A DNA stretch of 64,000 bases. It comes from Flavobacterium solisilvae (GTDB lineage Bacteria; Bacteroidota; Bacteroidia; Flavobacteriales; Flavobacteriaceae). The notes beneath the pieces were generated by a model. The model had not been told where the DNA came from. It made no database searches and worked only from the letters and a program-made list of their open reading frames with translations. Location of the stretch: NCBI RefSeq assembly GCF_012911605.1, contig NZ_JAAMPT010000202.1:1-64000 (forward strand). The letters are read 5' to 3'. Positions 37,277 to 45,784 of this stretch are shown piece by piece. A program made the translations under genes and the position numbers. The first letter of the stretch is position 1, and each line of letters opens with the position of its first letter.

Positions 37277-38239
37277 ATGAAAAAATATCAAATCTGTCTT
37301 TTATTATTATCACCATTATTGTCAATTGCTCAATACACCGACGTAATTAACTCCAATCGACCAGGAAAATCGATGTCGGCATTTTCTGTTGGGGAAACTG
37401 TTTTCCAGGCAGAAGCAGGTTTTTTTGGCGCAAGAGAACGATATGACGAAGCACGATATGAAGCCAATGGTTTTGGTTCGGATTTAAGTATTCGATATGG
37501 TGCTTTTTGGGAACAATTTGAACTGATTTTGGATTTACAATATCAGCATGATTGGTATCAAGCACCGTTAGTTGACGATACCCGAAGCGGTTTAAGACAA
37601 ACGGTTCTTGGAGCAAAATATTTGTTGTATGATCCGTTTAAAAATGCGGTTCAGGACAAACCTAATATTTACAGTTGGAAAGCCAATCATAAGAAAAAAT
37701 TCAGTTTCAAAGATTTAATTCCAGCGATTTCGGTGTATGCAGGTTTTAATCTTAGAATAGGAAATAATCCATTTGTTAGAGATGATGCTTTTATTAGTCC
37801 AAAAGGAATGTTGATTACGCAAAATCATTTTGGCAGTCGATGGGTTTGGGTAAACAACGTTATCATAGATAAATTCACAACAGATGATGCTTATCTTGGT
37901 TTGGTTTCTACGTTAACTAGAGGATTTAATGCTCGATGGTCAGGATTTTTAGAATTTCAAGGTGTAAAAGGTGATTATTATTCGGATTATTTATTTCGTG
38001 GTGGTGCAGCTTATTTGGTTAGAGAAAACATCCAAATTGATGCTTCAATTTCCAAAAATATTAAAGAAACTCCCGATATTGCTGCAGCAAGCATAGGTTT
38101 GTCTTGGCGATTTGATGCTAATTATGAAAAAATATATTTGAGAAGCACAAAACCGGTTGACGATAAAGATAAAAAAGGTAAAAAAGACAAAAAGAAAAAG
38201 CGTAAAGACGAAGTAGAATTAGAAGAAACAAAACCATAA
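37277..38239 (+). CDS. Outer membrane transporter-like protein (MetA-pathway/phenol degradation-like fold)
   Basis: A 320-residue exported protein with signal peptide MKKYQICLLLLSPLLSIAQ. The mature part alternates hydrophobic and polar residues as a beta-barrel does, starting SNRPGKSMSAFSVGETVFQAE, typical of the Phenol_MetA_deg-type transporters found in Bacteroidota. The last about 30 residues are a Lys/Asp/Glu-rich tail (KKGKKDKKKKRKDE), unusual for a barrel C-terminus. Substrate unknown. The next gene starts two bases after its stop. Confidence 0.65.
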   Translation: MKKYQICLLLLSPLLSIAQYTDVINSNRPGKSMSAFSVGETVFQAEAGFFGARERYDEARYEANGFGSDLSIRYGAFWEQFELILDLQYQHDWYQAPLVDDTRSGLRQTVLGAKYLLYDPFKNAVQDKPNIYSWKANHKKKFSFKDLIPAISVYAGFNLRIGNNPFVRDDAFISPKGMLITQNHFGSRWVWVNNVIIDKFTTDDAYLGLVSTLTRGFNARWSGFLEFQGVKGDYYSDYLFRGGAAYLVRENIQIDASISKNIKETPDIAAASIGLSWRFDANYEKIYLRSTKPVDDKDKKGKKDKKKKRKDEVELEETKP

Positions 38240-38241
38240 TA

Positions 38242-39360
38242 ATGATTACAATACTTGAAGCCAATTCAAAGCAGTTACTAAAAGATTTCGTAAAATTTCC
38301 TTTTGAATTATATAAAAATCATCCTTATTGGGTTCCACCGTTGATTGCGGACGAAATGGAAACGTTTGACAAAGACAAAAATCCTGCTTTTAAAAGTGCG
38401 GAAGCTTATTTTTATTTGGCTTATAAAAATGATAAAATTGTTGGTCGAATTGCCGCCATCATCAATTGGAACGAAGTAAATGAGCAGCAGAAAAGCAAAG
38501 TTCGTTTTGGTTGGTGGGAAACTATCGATGATGTAGAAGTGACAAAAGCTTTGCTCGAAAAAGTATATGAATTAGGTCGAAAAAATAATTTGGAACATGT
38601 TGAAGGTCCAATGGGATTTTCAAATCTCGATAAAGTAGGAGTAATGACCGAAGGTTTTGACGAAATGGGTTCCATGATTACGTGGTATAACTATCCGTAT
38701 TATGCATCGCATTTGGAAAAATTAGGATACGTAAAAGAAAAAGAATACCTCGAAAACAAGTTTCCTTTTGAAAATGTAAAACCCGAATTTTTTTTAAAAG
38801 CCCAAGAACTTATTAAGAAGCGATACCAACTTCGACCGTTGAATTTTACTAAGACGAAAGACATTATGCCTTATGTTGACAAAATGTTTGATTTGTTTAA
38901 TAAATCCTATGCTTCATTATCGTCTTTTGTTGCGATAACGGATATTCAAAAAGAATATTTCAAGAAAAAATACATCAGTTTTATCAATCCAGAATACATC
39001 AAGTTTGTATTAGATAAAGACGATCAAATAGTTGCTTTTAGTATTGTTATGCCAAGTTTTTCAGAAGCCTTACGAAAAGCTAATGGTAAATTGTTTCCTT
39101 TTGGGTTTTATCATTTGTTGCAAGCTAGAAAAAGCAGTAAGGATGTTTTGTTTTACTTAATAGGAATTGATCCTGAATACCAAAGTAAAGGAGTTACAGC
39201 AATTATTTTCAACGAATACTACAATACTTTTGCAGAAAAAGGAATAAAAAACTGTATTCGAACTCCAGAATTAGCTGATAATCATGCTATTCATAATATT
39301 TGGAAGCATTTTAACCCCGAAATTTTTAGACGTCGTTGTACTTTTAAAAAGGATTTATAA
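38242..39360 (+). CDS. GNAT-fold protein of unknown substrate
   Basis: A 372-residue soluble protein. The N-terminal part FVKFPFELYKNHPYWVPPLIADE and KIVGRIAAIIN resemble one acyltransferase half. The C-terminal part contains YLIGIDPEYQSKGVTAIIFNEYY, a GNAT acetyl-CoA-binding loop, followed by NCIRTPELADNHAIHNIWKHF. Proteins like this are common in Bacteroidota and have been given misleading names. I would only claim an acyl-CoA N-acyltransferase fold. It starts two bases after the outer membrane protein gene, so the two are co-transcribed. Confidence 0.75.
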   Translation: MITILEANSKQLLKDFVKFPFELYKNHPYWVPPLIADEMETFDKDKNPAFKSAEAYFYLAYKNDKIVGRIAAIINWNEVNEQQKSKVRFGWWETIDDVEVTKALLEKVYELGRKNNLEHVEGPMGFSNLDKVGVMTEGFDEMGSMITWYNYPYYASHLEKLGYVKEKEYLENKFPFENVKPEFFLKAQELIKKRYQLRPLNFTKTKDIMPYVDKMFDLFNKSYASLSSFVAITDIQKEYFKKKYISFINPEYIKFVLDKDDQIVAFSIVMPSFSEALRKANGKLFPFGFYHLLQARKSSKDVLFYLIGIDPEYQSKGVTAIIFNEYYNTFAEKGIKNCIRTPELADNHAIHNIWKHFNPEIFRRRCTFKKDL

Positions 39361-39477
39361 TCGACCAACTGCATGATGATTGTTTTTAATCGATTAAAGC
39401 GTTAGTTCAAAGAGTATTTTAACAATTTCTTTGTGATTAAATTACTTTAGCACTCTATTACCAATGAAAATCAAACT

Positions 39478-39690
39478 ATGAGTTTGAAAATATCGATTAT
39501 GAAACGGTATATATTAACATCAGGAGTTAGTGAAAAGATTCTTTATAAAAAGAAAGTCACTACCGATTCTGTTACTTATGAATATTATCCTGCTGAAAAC
39601 GAGGATAAATCATCAAAACCGCACACAATTCCTTATGCAAAACCAATTGCTGTAGGAATGCTGTTTTTGATACTTTTTCTAGTGAATTAA
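39478..39690 (+). CDS. Small C-terminally anchored protein, unknown
   Basis: A 70-residue (or 63 from the second ATG at 39499) basic protein ending in one hydrophobic helix, AVGMLFLILFLVN. A five-codon ORF (ATG at 39464) ends in an ATGA overlap with the first start codon, which may be chance or a tiny leader. A hairpin terminator follows. I do not recognise a family; the tail anchor and the terminator support a real gene. Confidence 0.5.
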   Translation: MSLKISIMKRYILTSGVSEKILYKKKVTTDSVTYEYYPAENEDKSSKPHTIPYAKPIAVGMLFLILFLVN

Positions 39691-39715
39691 AACCCGCTAA
39701 ATACTTATTTGATTG

Positions 39716-39746
39716 ATAAAGCTAGTTTTTGTGACTAGCTTTGTTT
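39716..39746. terminator. Bidirectional terminator
   Basis: AAAGCTAGT and ACTAGCTTT pair around TTTTGTG, followed by a T run on the plus strand. It overlaps the stop codon of the convergent TerC gene. Confidence 0.7.
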
Positions 39747-40672
39747 TTTTGTAGCGAAATGATAATTCCACCAGCTAATGACAGCGCAATAAATCCTAAT
39801 GATACCCATTCTGGAAATTTAAAATGATGAATAAGCAACATCTTAATTCCAACAAATGTCAAAATTGCGATTAAACTATATTCTAAGTAACTGAAACGTT
39901 CCAACATATTTGCCAAAAAGAAGTACATCGAACGCAAACCAAGTATTGCAAAAATATTAGAACTAAATACTAAAAACGGATCGGAAGTAATGGCTAAAAT
40001 AGCTGGAACGCTATCCATTGCAAAAAGTACGTCCATCAATTCAATCACGATAAGTGCTACAAATAAAGGTGTTGCAAACGTAATATTTCTTTTTTTGATG
40101 AAAAACTTTTGTCCTTCCATGTGCATTGTAACCGGAATTACTTTTCGCATGTTTCTAAAAATAAACGATTTCTTTGGATTAAATTGTTCATCTTCACCTT
40201 TAAATAGCATTTTGGCAGCCGTAAATATTAAGAATGCTCCAAAAATATAAGTCATCCAACTGAATTTATTAATAAGCAATACGCCAAAATAAATCATCAA
40301 ACCTCTAAAGGCAATCGCACCAAGAATTCCCCAAAACAAAACTCGGTGTTGGTATTTTTGCGGGATTTTGAACGAAGCAAAGATTACGGCAATTACAAAT
40401 ATATTATCAACACTAAGCGATAATTCGATTAAATAACCAGTGATGTATTTCATCACAGCTAAGTTTGGTGTAAGATTGGTTGGGTTTTCGATATAATTAT
40501 TTTGGTAAATCCAATAAATCACTCCAGAGAAAAGAAATGAAATTGTAACGAAAATTCCTGTCCATTTACCAGCTTCTTTAGAAGAAATAATATGAGGTGT
40601 TTTGTTGAAAACACCTAAGTCTAAAGCGAGGAAAAATAAAATAGCTGCAATAAAAATAATCCAAACTAGCAT
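39722..40672 (-). CDS. TerC/Alx family membrane protein
   Basis: An integral membrane protein of the TerC family (metal ion, often manganese, transport or tellurium resistance). It is 316 residues with about eight helices. Acidic residues within membranes are typical: IELSLSVDNIFVIAVIF, and ELMDVLFAMDSVPAILAIT carries the DVLFAMDS signature. It has no tellurium genes around it, so an Alx-like role in manganese efflux is the safer inference. A minus-strand TTG-N19-TATATTTG promoter lies at 40690-40719. Confidence 0.88.
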   Translation of the reverse strand: MLVWIIFIAAILFFLALDLGVFNKTPHIISSKEAGKWTGIFVTISFLFSGVIYWIYQNNYIENPTNLTPNLAVMKYITGYLIELSLSVDNIFVIAVIFASFKIPQKYQHRVLFWGILGAIAFRGLMIYFGVLLINKFSWMTYIFGAFLIFTAAKMLFKGEDEQFNPKKSFIFRNMRKVIPVTMHMEGQKFFIKKRNITFATPLFVALIVIELMDVLFAMDSVPAILAITSDPFLVFSSNIFAILGLRSMYFFLANMLERFSYLEYSLIAILTFVGIKMLLIHHFKFPEWVSLGFIALSLAGGIIISLQKNKASHKN

Positions 40673-40689
40673 AGTAAAATATTTTTCTA

Positions 40690-40719
40690 CAAATATAGCT
40701 TTTCAAAATTCAATTCCAA
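40690..40719 (-). promoter_or_regulatory. Promoter of the TerC family gene
   Basis: On the minus strand TTG (40717-40719), 19 nt, TATATTTG (40690-40697), 18 nt before the start codon. Confidence 0.5.
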
Positions 40720-40905
40720 CAGAAACAACTTCAAAAAACAATTTCAAAATTCAACTTCAACTTTCAAATTTTTTTCCGCACAGTTTGTCATTCCGTAGGA
40801 ATCCCAAACATTGTTTGTTATTTTGTAGGAAATCTCAAAAAACAACTTCAAAAATCAATTACAATTATTGAAGTTGAATTTTGAAATTGATTTTTGAAGT
40901 TGAAC
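40701..40905. repeat. TTGAAA-type repeat tracts with internal tandem copy of the TAGGAATC repeat
   Basis: Tracts of CAAAATTCAACTTC-like units at 40701-40770 and 40843-40905 flank two direct copies of a 25-bp sequence containing GTCATTCCGTAGGAATC (40784-40808) and its degenerate sister (40813-40838). Within the second tract AACTTCAAAAATCAATT (40844-40860) has a perfect reverse complement at 40885-40901. No gene is visible here. Confidence 0.8.
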
Positions 40906-40930
40906 TTTATTTTTAATTTTTTTATGAATT

Positions 40931-40952
40931 TTACCCCTAAAAAAATAGGGTA
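40931..40952. promoter_or_regulatory. Palindrome and repeated half-site upstream of glnN
   Basis: TACCCCTAAAAAAATAGGGT is an inverted repeat of TACCC/GGGTA. The half-site AATAGGGTAT occurs here and again near 40995, on either side of the -7 box. This spacing suggests an operator for a nitrogen-status regulator, but no such protein is known to me for this sequence. Confidence 0.4.
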
Positions 40953-40978
40953 TTTTTATTTTAAATTGAAAATAATTT

Positions 40979-40986
40979 TATATTTG
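40979..40986 (+). promoter_or_regulatory. -7 box of glnN
   Basis: TATATTTG fits TAnnTTTG, 40 nt before the ATG. Confidence 0.5.
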
Positions 40987-41026
40987 CATCAAAATAATAG
41001 GGTATAACTTTTAAAAATAAATTTTT

Positions 41027-43216
41027 ATGTCAACTTTACGTTTTCAAGCATTAAAAGATGCATCGGGTAGAAAACCGGTAAAATTTGAAGAAGCAGGAAG
41101 AAAATCTGATCTTTTTGGTTCAAATGTTTTCAATGACAAAGCAATGAAGCAATATCTAACTTCAGATGCTTATAAAGGTGTAAAAGATGCAGTTCAGCAC
41201 GGAACAAAAATTGATAGAAAATTAGCCGATTATATCGCAATGGGTATGAAAGAATGGGCACTTTCTAAAGGTGTAACTCATTATACGCATTGGTTTCAAC
41301 CACTAACAGGAACAACTGCTGAAAAGCATGATGCTTTCTTCGAAACGTCTTATGATGGTTCAGAAGTGGTAGAAAAATTTGGTGGCGGACAATTAGTACA
41401 ACAAGAACCAGATGCTTCTTCTTTTCCAAATGGTGGAATTAGAAACACTTTCGAAGCTCGTGGATATACAGCTTGGGACCCAACTTCTCCAGCGTTTATT
41501 TTTGGAACTACTTTATGTATTCCAACGGTTTTCATTTCTTATACTGGTGAAGCTTTAGATTATAAAACTCCACTTTTACGTGCTTTGAATGCGGTTGATG
41601 AAGCGGCTACTGAGGTTTGTAAATATTTTGATAAAAACGTTAAAAAAGTAACAGCAACTTTAGGTTGGGAACAAGAATATTTCTTGGTAGATGCTTCTCT
41701 AGCAAATTCTCGTCCTGATTTAGTGATGACTGGAAGAACGTTACTTGGACATACTTCTGCAAAAGGACAACAATTAGACGACCATTATTTTGGTTCAATT
41801 CCGTCTCGTGCACTTAATTATATGAGAGAATTGGAAGAAGAATGTATGTTATTGGGAATTCCAGTAAAAACTCGCCATAACGAAGTAGCACCAAATCAAT
41901 TTGAGTTGGCTCCAATTTTTGAAGAAACAAATTTAGCGGTTGACCACAACTCTTTATTGATGGATGTGATGTCTAAAGTTGGTGAGCGTCATGATTTTAA
42001 AGTACTTTTCCACGAAAAACCATTCAAAGGTGTAAATGGTTCTGGAAAACATAATAACTGGTCATTGGCAACAGATACTGGAGTGAATTTACTTTCACCA
42101 AGTAAAACCCCAATGAGCAATTTACAATTCTTATCGTTTTTTATTAATACCATTAAAGCGGTTCAAGAATATGAAGAATTAATGAGAGCTTCAATCGCTA
42201 CTGCAAGTAATGACCATAGATTAGGAGCAAATGAAGCACCACCAGCAATTATTTCAGTATTTATTGGAGAACAATTGACTAAAGTTTTAGCGGAATTAGA
42301 AGGTGTTTCAAAAGGAAAACTTTCTCCAGAAGAAAAAACCGATTTAAAATTGAACGTTGTTGGTAAAATTCCAGATGTAATGTTGGATAACACCGATAGA
42401 AATAGAACATCACCATTTGCGTTTACAGGAAATAAATTTGAATTTAGAGCAGTTGGTTCTTCTGCAAATTGTGCTAACGCAATGACAACATTGAACTCAA
42501 TCGTTGCAAAACAATTAAAAGATTTTAAGAGAGAAGTAGATGCTTTAATCGAGAAGAAAGACTTGAAAAAAGACGAAGCAATTTTCAACGTGTTAAGAGA
42601 ATACATTAAAGAAACTAAAAACATCCTTTTTGAAGGCGATGGTTATAGCGATGCTTGGGAAAAAGAAGCTAAAAAACGTGGTTTGAGTAATCACAAAACT
42701 ACGCCAGCGGCTTTGAAAGCTAAAGTTTCTAAAAAGGCTTTGGATTTATTTGGTGAATTAAACGTAATGAACCATGTTGAAGTAGAAGCGCGTTACGAAA
42801 TCGAATTGGAAGAATACACTAAAAAAATCCAAATTGAAGGAAGAGTTTTAGGAGATATTGCTCGTAATCATGTAATTCCAACAGCTATTCGTTATCAAAA
42901 TACATTGATTGAAAACGTTCGTGGATTGAAAGAAATCTTCGGAAAAGATTTTGAGAAAATTGCAAAGGAGCAAATCTCATTGATTAAAGAAATTTCTGCT
43001 CATATAGAAGGAATTAATTCAAATGTTGAAGCGATGACAGAAGCTCGTAAAAAAGCAAACGCCTTAACTGATGCTCAAAAAATGGCCGAAATGTACTGCG
43101 ATAAAGTAAAACCATATTTCGAAGTTATTAGAGAACACTGTGATAAATTGGAACTTTTAGTTGACGATGAAGTTTGGACGTTGACTAAATACAGAGAGTT
43201 ATTGTTTACACGATAG
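41027..43216 (+). CDS. glnN: Glutamine synthetase type III
   Basis: This enzyme ligates ammonia to glutamate with ATP. At 729 residues it is the GSIII form common in Bacteroidota, far longer than GSI (about 470). Motifs include FIFGTTLCIPTVFISYTGEALDYK-type N-terminal region, GWEQEYFLVD (metal-binding Glu), HNEVAPNQFELAPIFE, VNGSGKHNNWS (substrate His) and NRTSPFAFTGNKFEFRAVGSS. The N-terminal GSIII-specific and C-terminal extensions are present. It is monocistronic with a strong terminator. The upstream region holds a palindrome that may control it by nitrogen. Confidence 0.95.
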   Translation: MSTLRFQALKDASGRKPVKFEEAGRKSDLFGSNVFNDKAMKQYLTSDAYKGVKDAVQHGTKIDRKLADYIAMGMKEWALSKGVTHYTHWFQPLTGTTAEKHDAFFETSYDGSEVVEKFGGGQLVQQEPDASSFPNGGIRNTFEARGYTAWDPTSPAFIFGTTLCIPTVFISYTGEALDYKTPLLRALNAVDEAATEVCKYFDKNVKKVTATLGWEQEYFLVDASLANSRPDLVMTGRTLLGHTSAKGQQLDDHYFGSIPSRALNYMRELEEECMLLGIPVKTRHNEVAPNQFELAPIFEETNLAVDHNSLLMDVMSKVGERHDFKVLFHEKPFKGVNGSGKHNNWSLATDTGVNLLSPSKTPMSNLQFLSFFINTIKAVQEYEELMRASIATASNDHRLGANEAPPAIISVFIGEQLTKVLAELEGVSKGKLSPEEKTDLKLNVVGKIPDVMLDNTDRNRTSPFAFTGNKFEFRAVGSSANCANAMTTLNSIVAKQLKDFKREVDALIEKKDLKKDEAIFNVLREYIKETKNILFEGDGYSDAWEKEAKKRGLSNHKTTPAALKAKVSKKALDLFGELNVMNHVEVEARYEIELEEYTKKIQIEGRVLGDIARNHVIPTAIRYQNTLIENVRGLKEIFGKDFEKIAKEQISLIKEISAHIEGINSNVEAMTEARKKANALTDAQKMAEMYCDKVKPYFEVIREHCDKLELLVDDEVWTLTKYRELLFTR

Positions 43217-43236
43217 TTTCTTAAAAATAGATAGTG

Positions 43237-43268
43237 AAACCGGTATAATTATTATGCCGGTTTTTTTA
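43237..43268 (+). terminator. Intrinsic terminator after glnN
   Basis: AAACCGGTATAAT pairs with ATTATGCCGGTTT, followed by a T run. Confidence 0.88.
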
Positions 43269-43312
43269 TTATGTTCTTATACTATTTTTCATTAACTTTC
43301 GTTAACTATAGT

Positions 43313-44206
43313 ATGAATATGAAAACACTATTATTTCTTCTGTCTTTTTTTAGTATTACTTCAATTGTTTCTGCTCAAGAACAAATGGTAGTTTATTTTG
43401 ATAGTAATAAACACGAACCTACTGTAAAAGAAAACCGAAAACTCCAACAATGGATTTTAGAAAATTCTAATTCTAAGATTTTAGCAATCAATGGATACAC
43501 TGACGAAGATGGAAGTATTGGTTTCAATGATACTTTGGCAAAAAAACGAGTGAATTATATTTACAACGAAATCAAAGACAGAGTAAAAATTAGAGACGAT
43601 TTTAAAACTCGAAGCTTTGGTAAACAGCACGAACAATCAGCTAATAAAGCAGAAAATAGGAGAGTGACTATTTATTATTTATTAGAAAAAGATTTGGCCA
43701 AAGAAAATGAAATCTTAGGCATTGAAGAAGTAAAAGCAGAAGTACCAAAACCTGAAATTGAATACCCTGAAAAAATGATTTTTGATAACCCTAACGGAAC
43801 AAAATCAGAGTTTAAACTCGATAGAGAGTTTATGAAAAAAATAGGCAATTCGGTTGCAGGAGAGAAACTTAAGGTTGATAATTTAAACTTTATAATCAAC
43901 ACCTTTGCTGTTGCACCCGAGTCGCGAGGAAAACTCTATGAATTACTTTTAGTATTGCAAAACAACCCAAAATTAAAGATTGAAATTCAAGGACATTTGT
44001 GTTGTATGCCAACCGATAGATTGGATTTATCAACTAAAAGAGCCAAAGCAATTTATAATTTTTTGATAAACAACGAAATCTATCCTGGCAGATTGTCTTA
44101 TAAAGGCTTTGGAAGTTCACAGCCAATTTATGCAATTCCTGAAAAGAACGAACATGAACGAGCAGCCAATAGAAGAGTAGAAATTTTAATTGTTTCCAAT
44201 GATTAA
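43313..44206 (+). CDS. Double OmpA-domain exported protein, paralogue 1
   Basis: An exported protein made of two OmpA C-terminal-like domains and no beta-barrel. The start at 43313 (or 43319) gives a signal peptide ending VSAQE; the frame opens earlier, at 43271, but that would bury the signal. Domain 1 has INGYTDEDGS and AENRRVTIYY. Domain 2 has IQGHLCCMPTDR, STKRAKAIYNFLI and AANRRVEILIV. In domain 2 a Cys-Cys pair replaces the peptidoglycan-binding Asp of GHTD, while the Arg is kept. It overlaps paralogue 2 by eight bases, so the three genes are one unit. Confidence 0.85.
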   Translation: MNMKTLLFLLSFFSITSIVSAQEQMVVYFDSNKHEPTVKENRKLQQWILENSNSKILAINGYTDEDGSIGFNDTLAKKRVNYIYNEIKDRVKIRDDFKTRSFGKQHEQSANKAENRRVTIYYLLEKDLAKENEILGIEEVKAEVPKPEIEYPEKMIFDNPNGTKSEFKLDREFMKKIGNSVAGEKLKVDNLNFIINTFAVAPESRGKLYELLLVLQNNPKLKIEIQGHLCCMPTDRLDLSTKRAKAIYNFLINNEIYPGRLSYKGFGSSQPIYAIPEKNEHERAANRRVEILIVSND

Positions 44207-45017
44207 AAGTATAAAGTATTTCCTCTTTTTGATTTCTTGCTTAAGTTTCGGACAAAGTAAAATGGATATTTATTTTGACTTCAATGCCGATGTTCCCAAT
44301 AAAGAATCAATCCAGCAGCTAGACGATTTTTACAGTAATAAAAACATCGAAGTCATTAAAATTGAAGGTTTTTGTGATAGTATTGATACTAAAAATTACA
44401 ACAAAGAATTAGCCGAAAGACGAGTAAAAAATATTCTCGATTTGCTAAAGAAAAACAACGTTGCGATTGCTGAAAATGTTTCGTTGATTTCCTATGGAAA
44501 AGATTTTGAACTTTCTGAAAATCAATCAGAAAACAGAAAAGTAGTTGTAACCTATTATGATACCGAAAGAGATTTTTTCCCCGAATCGGATATTCCAAAA
44601 AGTGAATTACTAAAGCGAATTAAAGAAGAAAAAAAGGCATTATCAGCCAAGTTTCAGAAAGTAAAAACGGGCGATTTTATCAGAATAAATAATATTCATT
44701 TTACCTTCAATTCCGAAAAAATCGTTCCCGAATCGTATGCTATTTTGGAAGAATTATATATGATTATGGTTGTTAATCCTAAAATGGTTATTAAGATTAA
44801 CGGAAATATTTGTTGCAACCCAAATACTTCGGTTACAAAGCTTTCGTATCGTCGAGCGTTGAAGATTTTTAACTTTTTAAAAGACAGAGGAATTAATATC
44901 AATCGACTGGCGTATCATGGTTTTGGTAGTGGAAATCCAATTTATCCAATTCCAGAACAAAACGAAGAAGAACGAATTGCAAACCGCAGAGTGGAAATTT
45001 TAATTGTAAAAAAATAA
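44199..45017 (+). CDS. Double OmpA-domain exported protein, paralogue 2
   Basis: The start at 44199 gives MIKSIKYFLFLISCLSFGQ, a signal peptide; the frame also opens at 44190. Domain 1: MDIYFDFNADVPN, IEGFCDSIDT, AERRVKNIL and SENRKVVVTYY. Domain 2: HFTFNSEKIVPESYAIL, INGNICCNPNT, SYRRALKIFNFL and IANRRVEILIV. It keeps Asp in domain 1 and has Cys-Cys in domain 2. It has no lipid anchor or barrel. The stop overlaps the next ATG by one base (TAATG). Confidence 0.85.
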   Translation: MIKSIKYFLFLISCLSFGQSKMDIYFDFNADVPNKESIQQLDDFYSNKNIEVIKIEGFCDSIDTKNYNKELAERRVKNILDLLKKNNVAIAENVSLISYGKDFELSENQSENRKVVVTYYDTERDFFPESDIPKSELLKRIKEEKKALSAKFQKVKTGDFIRINNIHFTFNSEKIVPESYAILEELYMIMVVNPKMVIKINGNICCNPNTSVTKLSYRRALKIFNFLKDRGININRLAYHGFGSGNPIYPIPEQNEEERIANRRVEILIVKK

Positions 45018-45784
45018 TGAAATATACAATTGTTTTCTTTTTTGCATTAATAACAAATTGTTTTGGACAAAAACAGTTTGAAGTTTTCTTTGACTTTAAT
45101 CAAGATGTTCCAAATCAACAATCTATTTTGGATTTCAATCAATGGATTATTCAGAATAAAAACATCGAAGTGTTGAAGTTATCTGGGTTTTGCGATAGCG
45201 TTGATACTAGACAATACAATAAAGTTTTGGCAGAAAAACGTATTGAAAGTGTTTTTCAGTTATTAGAAAAAAGTGGCATTAAAATTAGTCAAAATATAGA
45301 ACGAAATCCTTTGGGTAAAGATTTTAAACAATCAAAAGTTCAAGCAGAAAACAGAAAAGTTACTATTTTTTACAAAGAAGAAGAGCAAAAATCAATCGAA
45401 AGTGAACTAACAAAACAAATCAAAAACGCTAAAACAGGTGAAACAATAAAACTGCCTAACATTTATTTCTACAATAATTCTGCCCGTACTGTTCCAAAAT
45501 CAGAACCAACATTGTATGAATTACTTTGTGCCATGGAAGAAAATCCTAAGCTGAAAATTGAAATTCAAGGACACATTTGTTGTCAATTAGTTACTGATGT
45601 TGGCGATGTTTCTACTGCAAGAGCAAAAGCTATCTACAACTTCTTGATTAGAAATAAAATTAGCAGAGAAAGAATGACTTTTAAAGGATTTGGAATCTCA
45701 AAACCAGTTCACAAAATCCCTGAAAGAAATGAAGATGAAGCCAATGAAAACCGCAGAGTTGAGATTTTGATTGTTGAAAATTAG
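45017..45784 (+). CDS. Double OmpA-domain exported protein, paralogue 3
   Basis: The signal peptide is MKYTIVFFFALITNCFGQ. Domain 1: FEVFFDFNQDVPNQQS, LSGFCDSVDTRQYN, AEKRIESVFQL and AENRKVTIFY. Domain 2: YFYNNSARTVPKSEPTLYEL, IQGHICCQLVTDVG, STARAKAIYNFLI and ENRRVEILIVEN. It is the shortest of the trio (255 residues) and is most like paralogues 1 and 2 in domain 2. Its last four bases overlap the convergent DUF3810 gene. The trio probably arose by tandem duplication. Confidence 0.85.
   Translation: MKYTIVFFFALITNCFGQKQFEVFFDFNQDVPNQQSILDFNQWIIQNKNIEVLKLSGFCDSVDTRQYNKVLAEKRIESVFQLLEKSGIKISQNIERNPLGKDFKQSKVQAENRKVTIFYKEEEQKSIESELTKQIKNAKTGETIKLPNIYFYNNSARTVPKSEPTLYELLCAMEENPKLKIEIQGHICCQLVTDVGDVSTARAKAIYNFLIRNKISRERMTFKGFGISKPVHKIPERNEDEANENRRVEILIVEN

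Noticed and set aside
39722..40672. TerC as part of a tellurite resistance cluster
   Set aside because: No terA, terB, terD or terE-like genes are around it; TerC/Alx alone is common and linked to metal transport.
42163..42624. Long antisense ORF (153 codons) opposite glnN
   Set aside because: Shadow of a conserved glutamine synthetase gene; no independent evidence.
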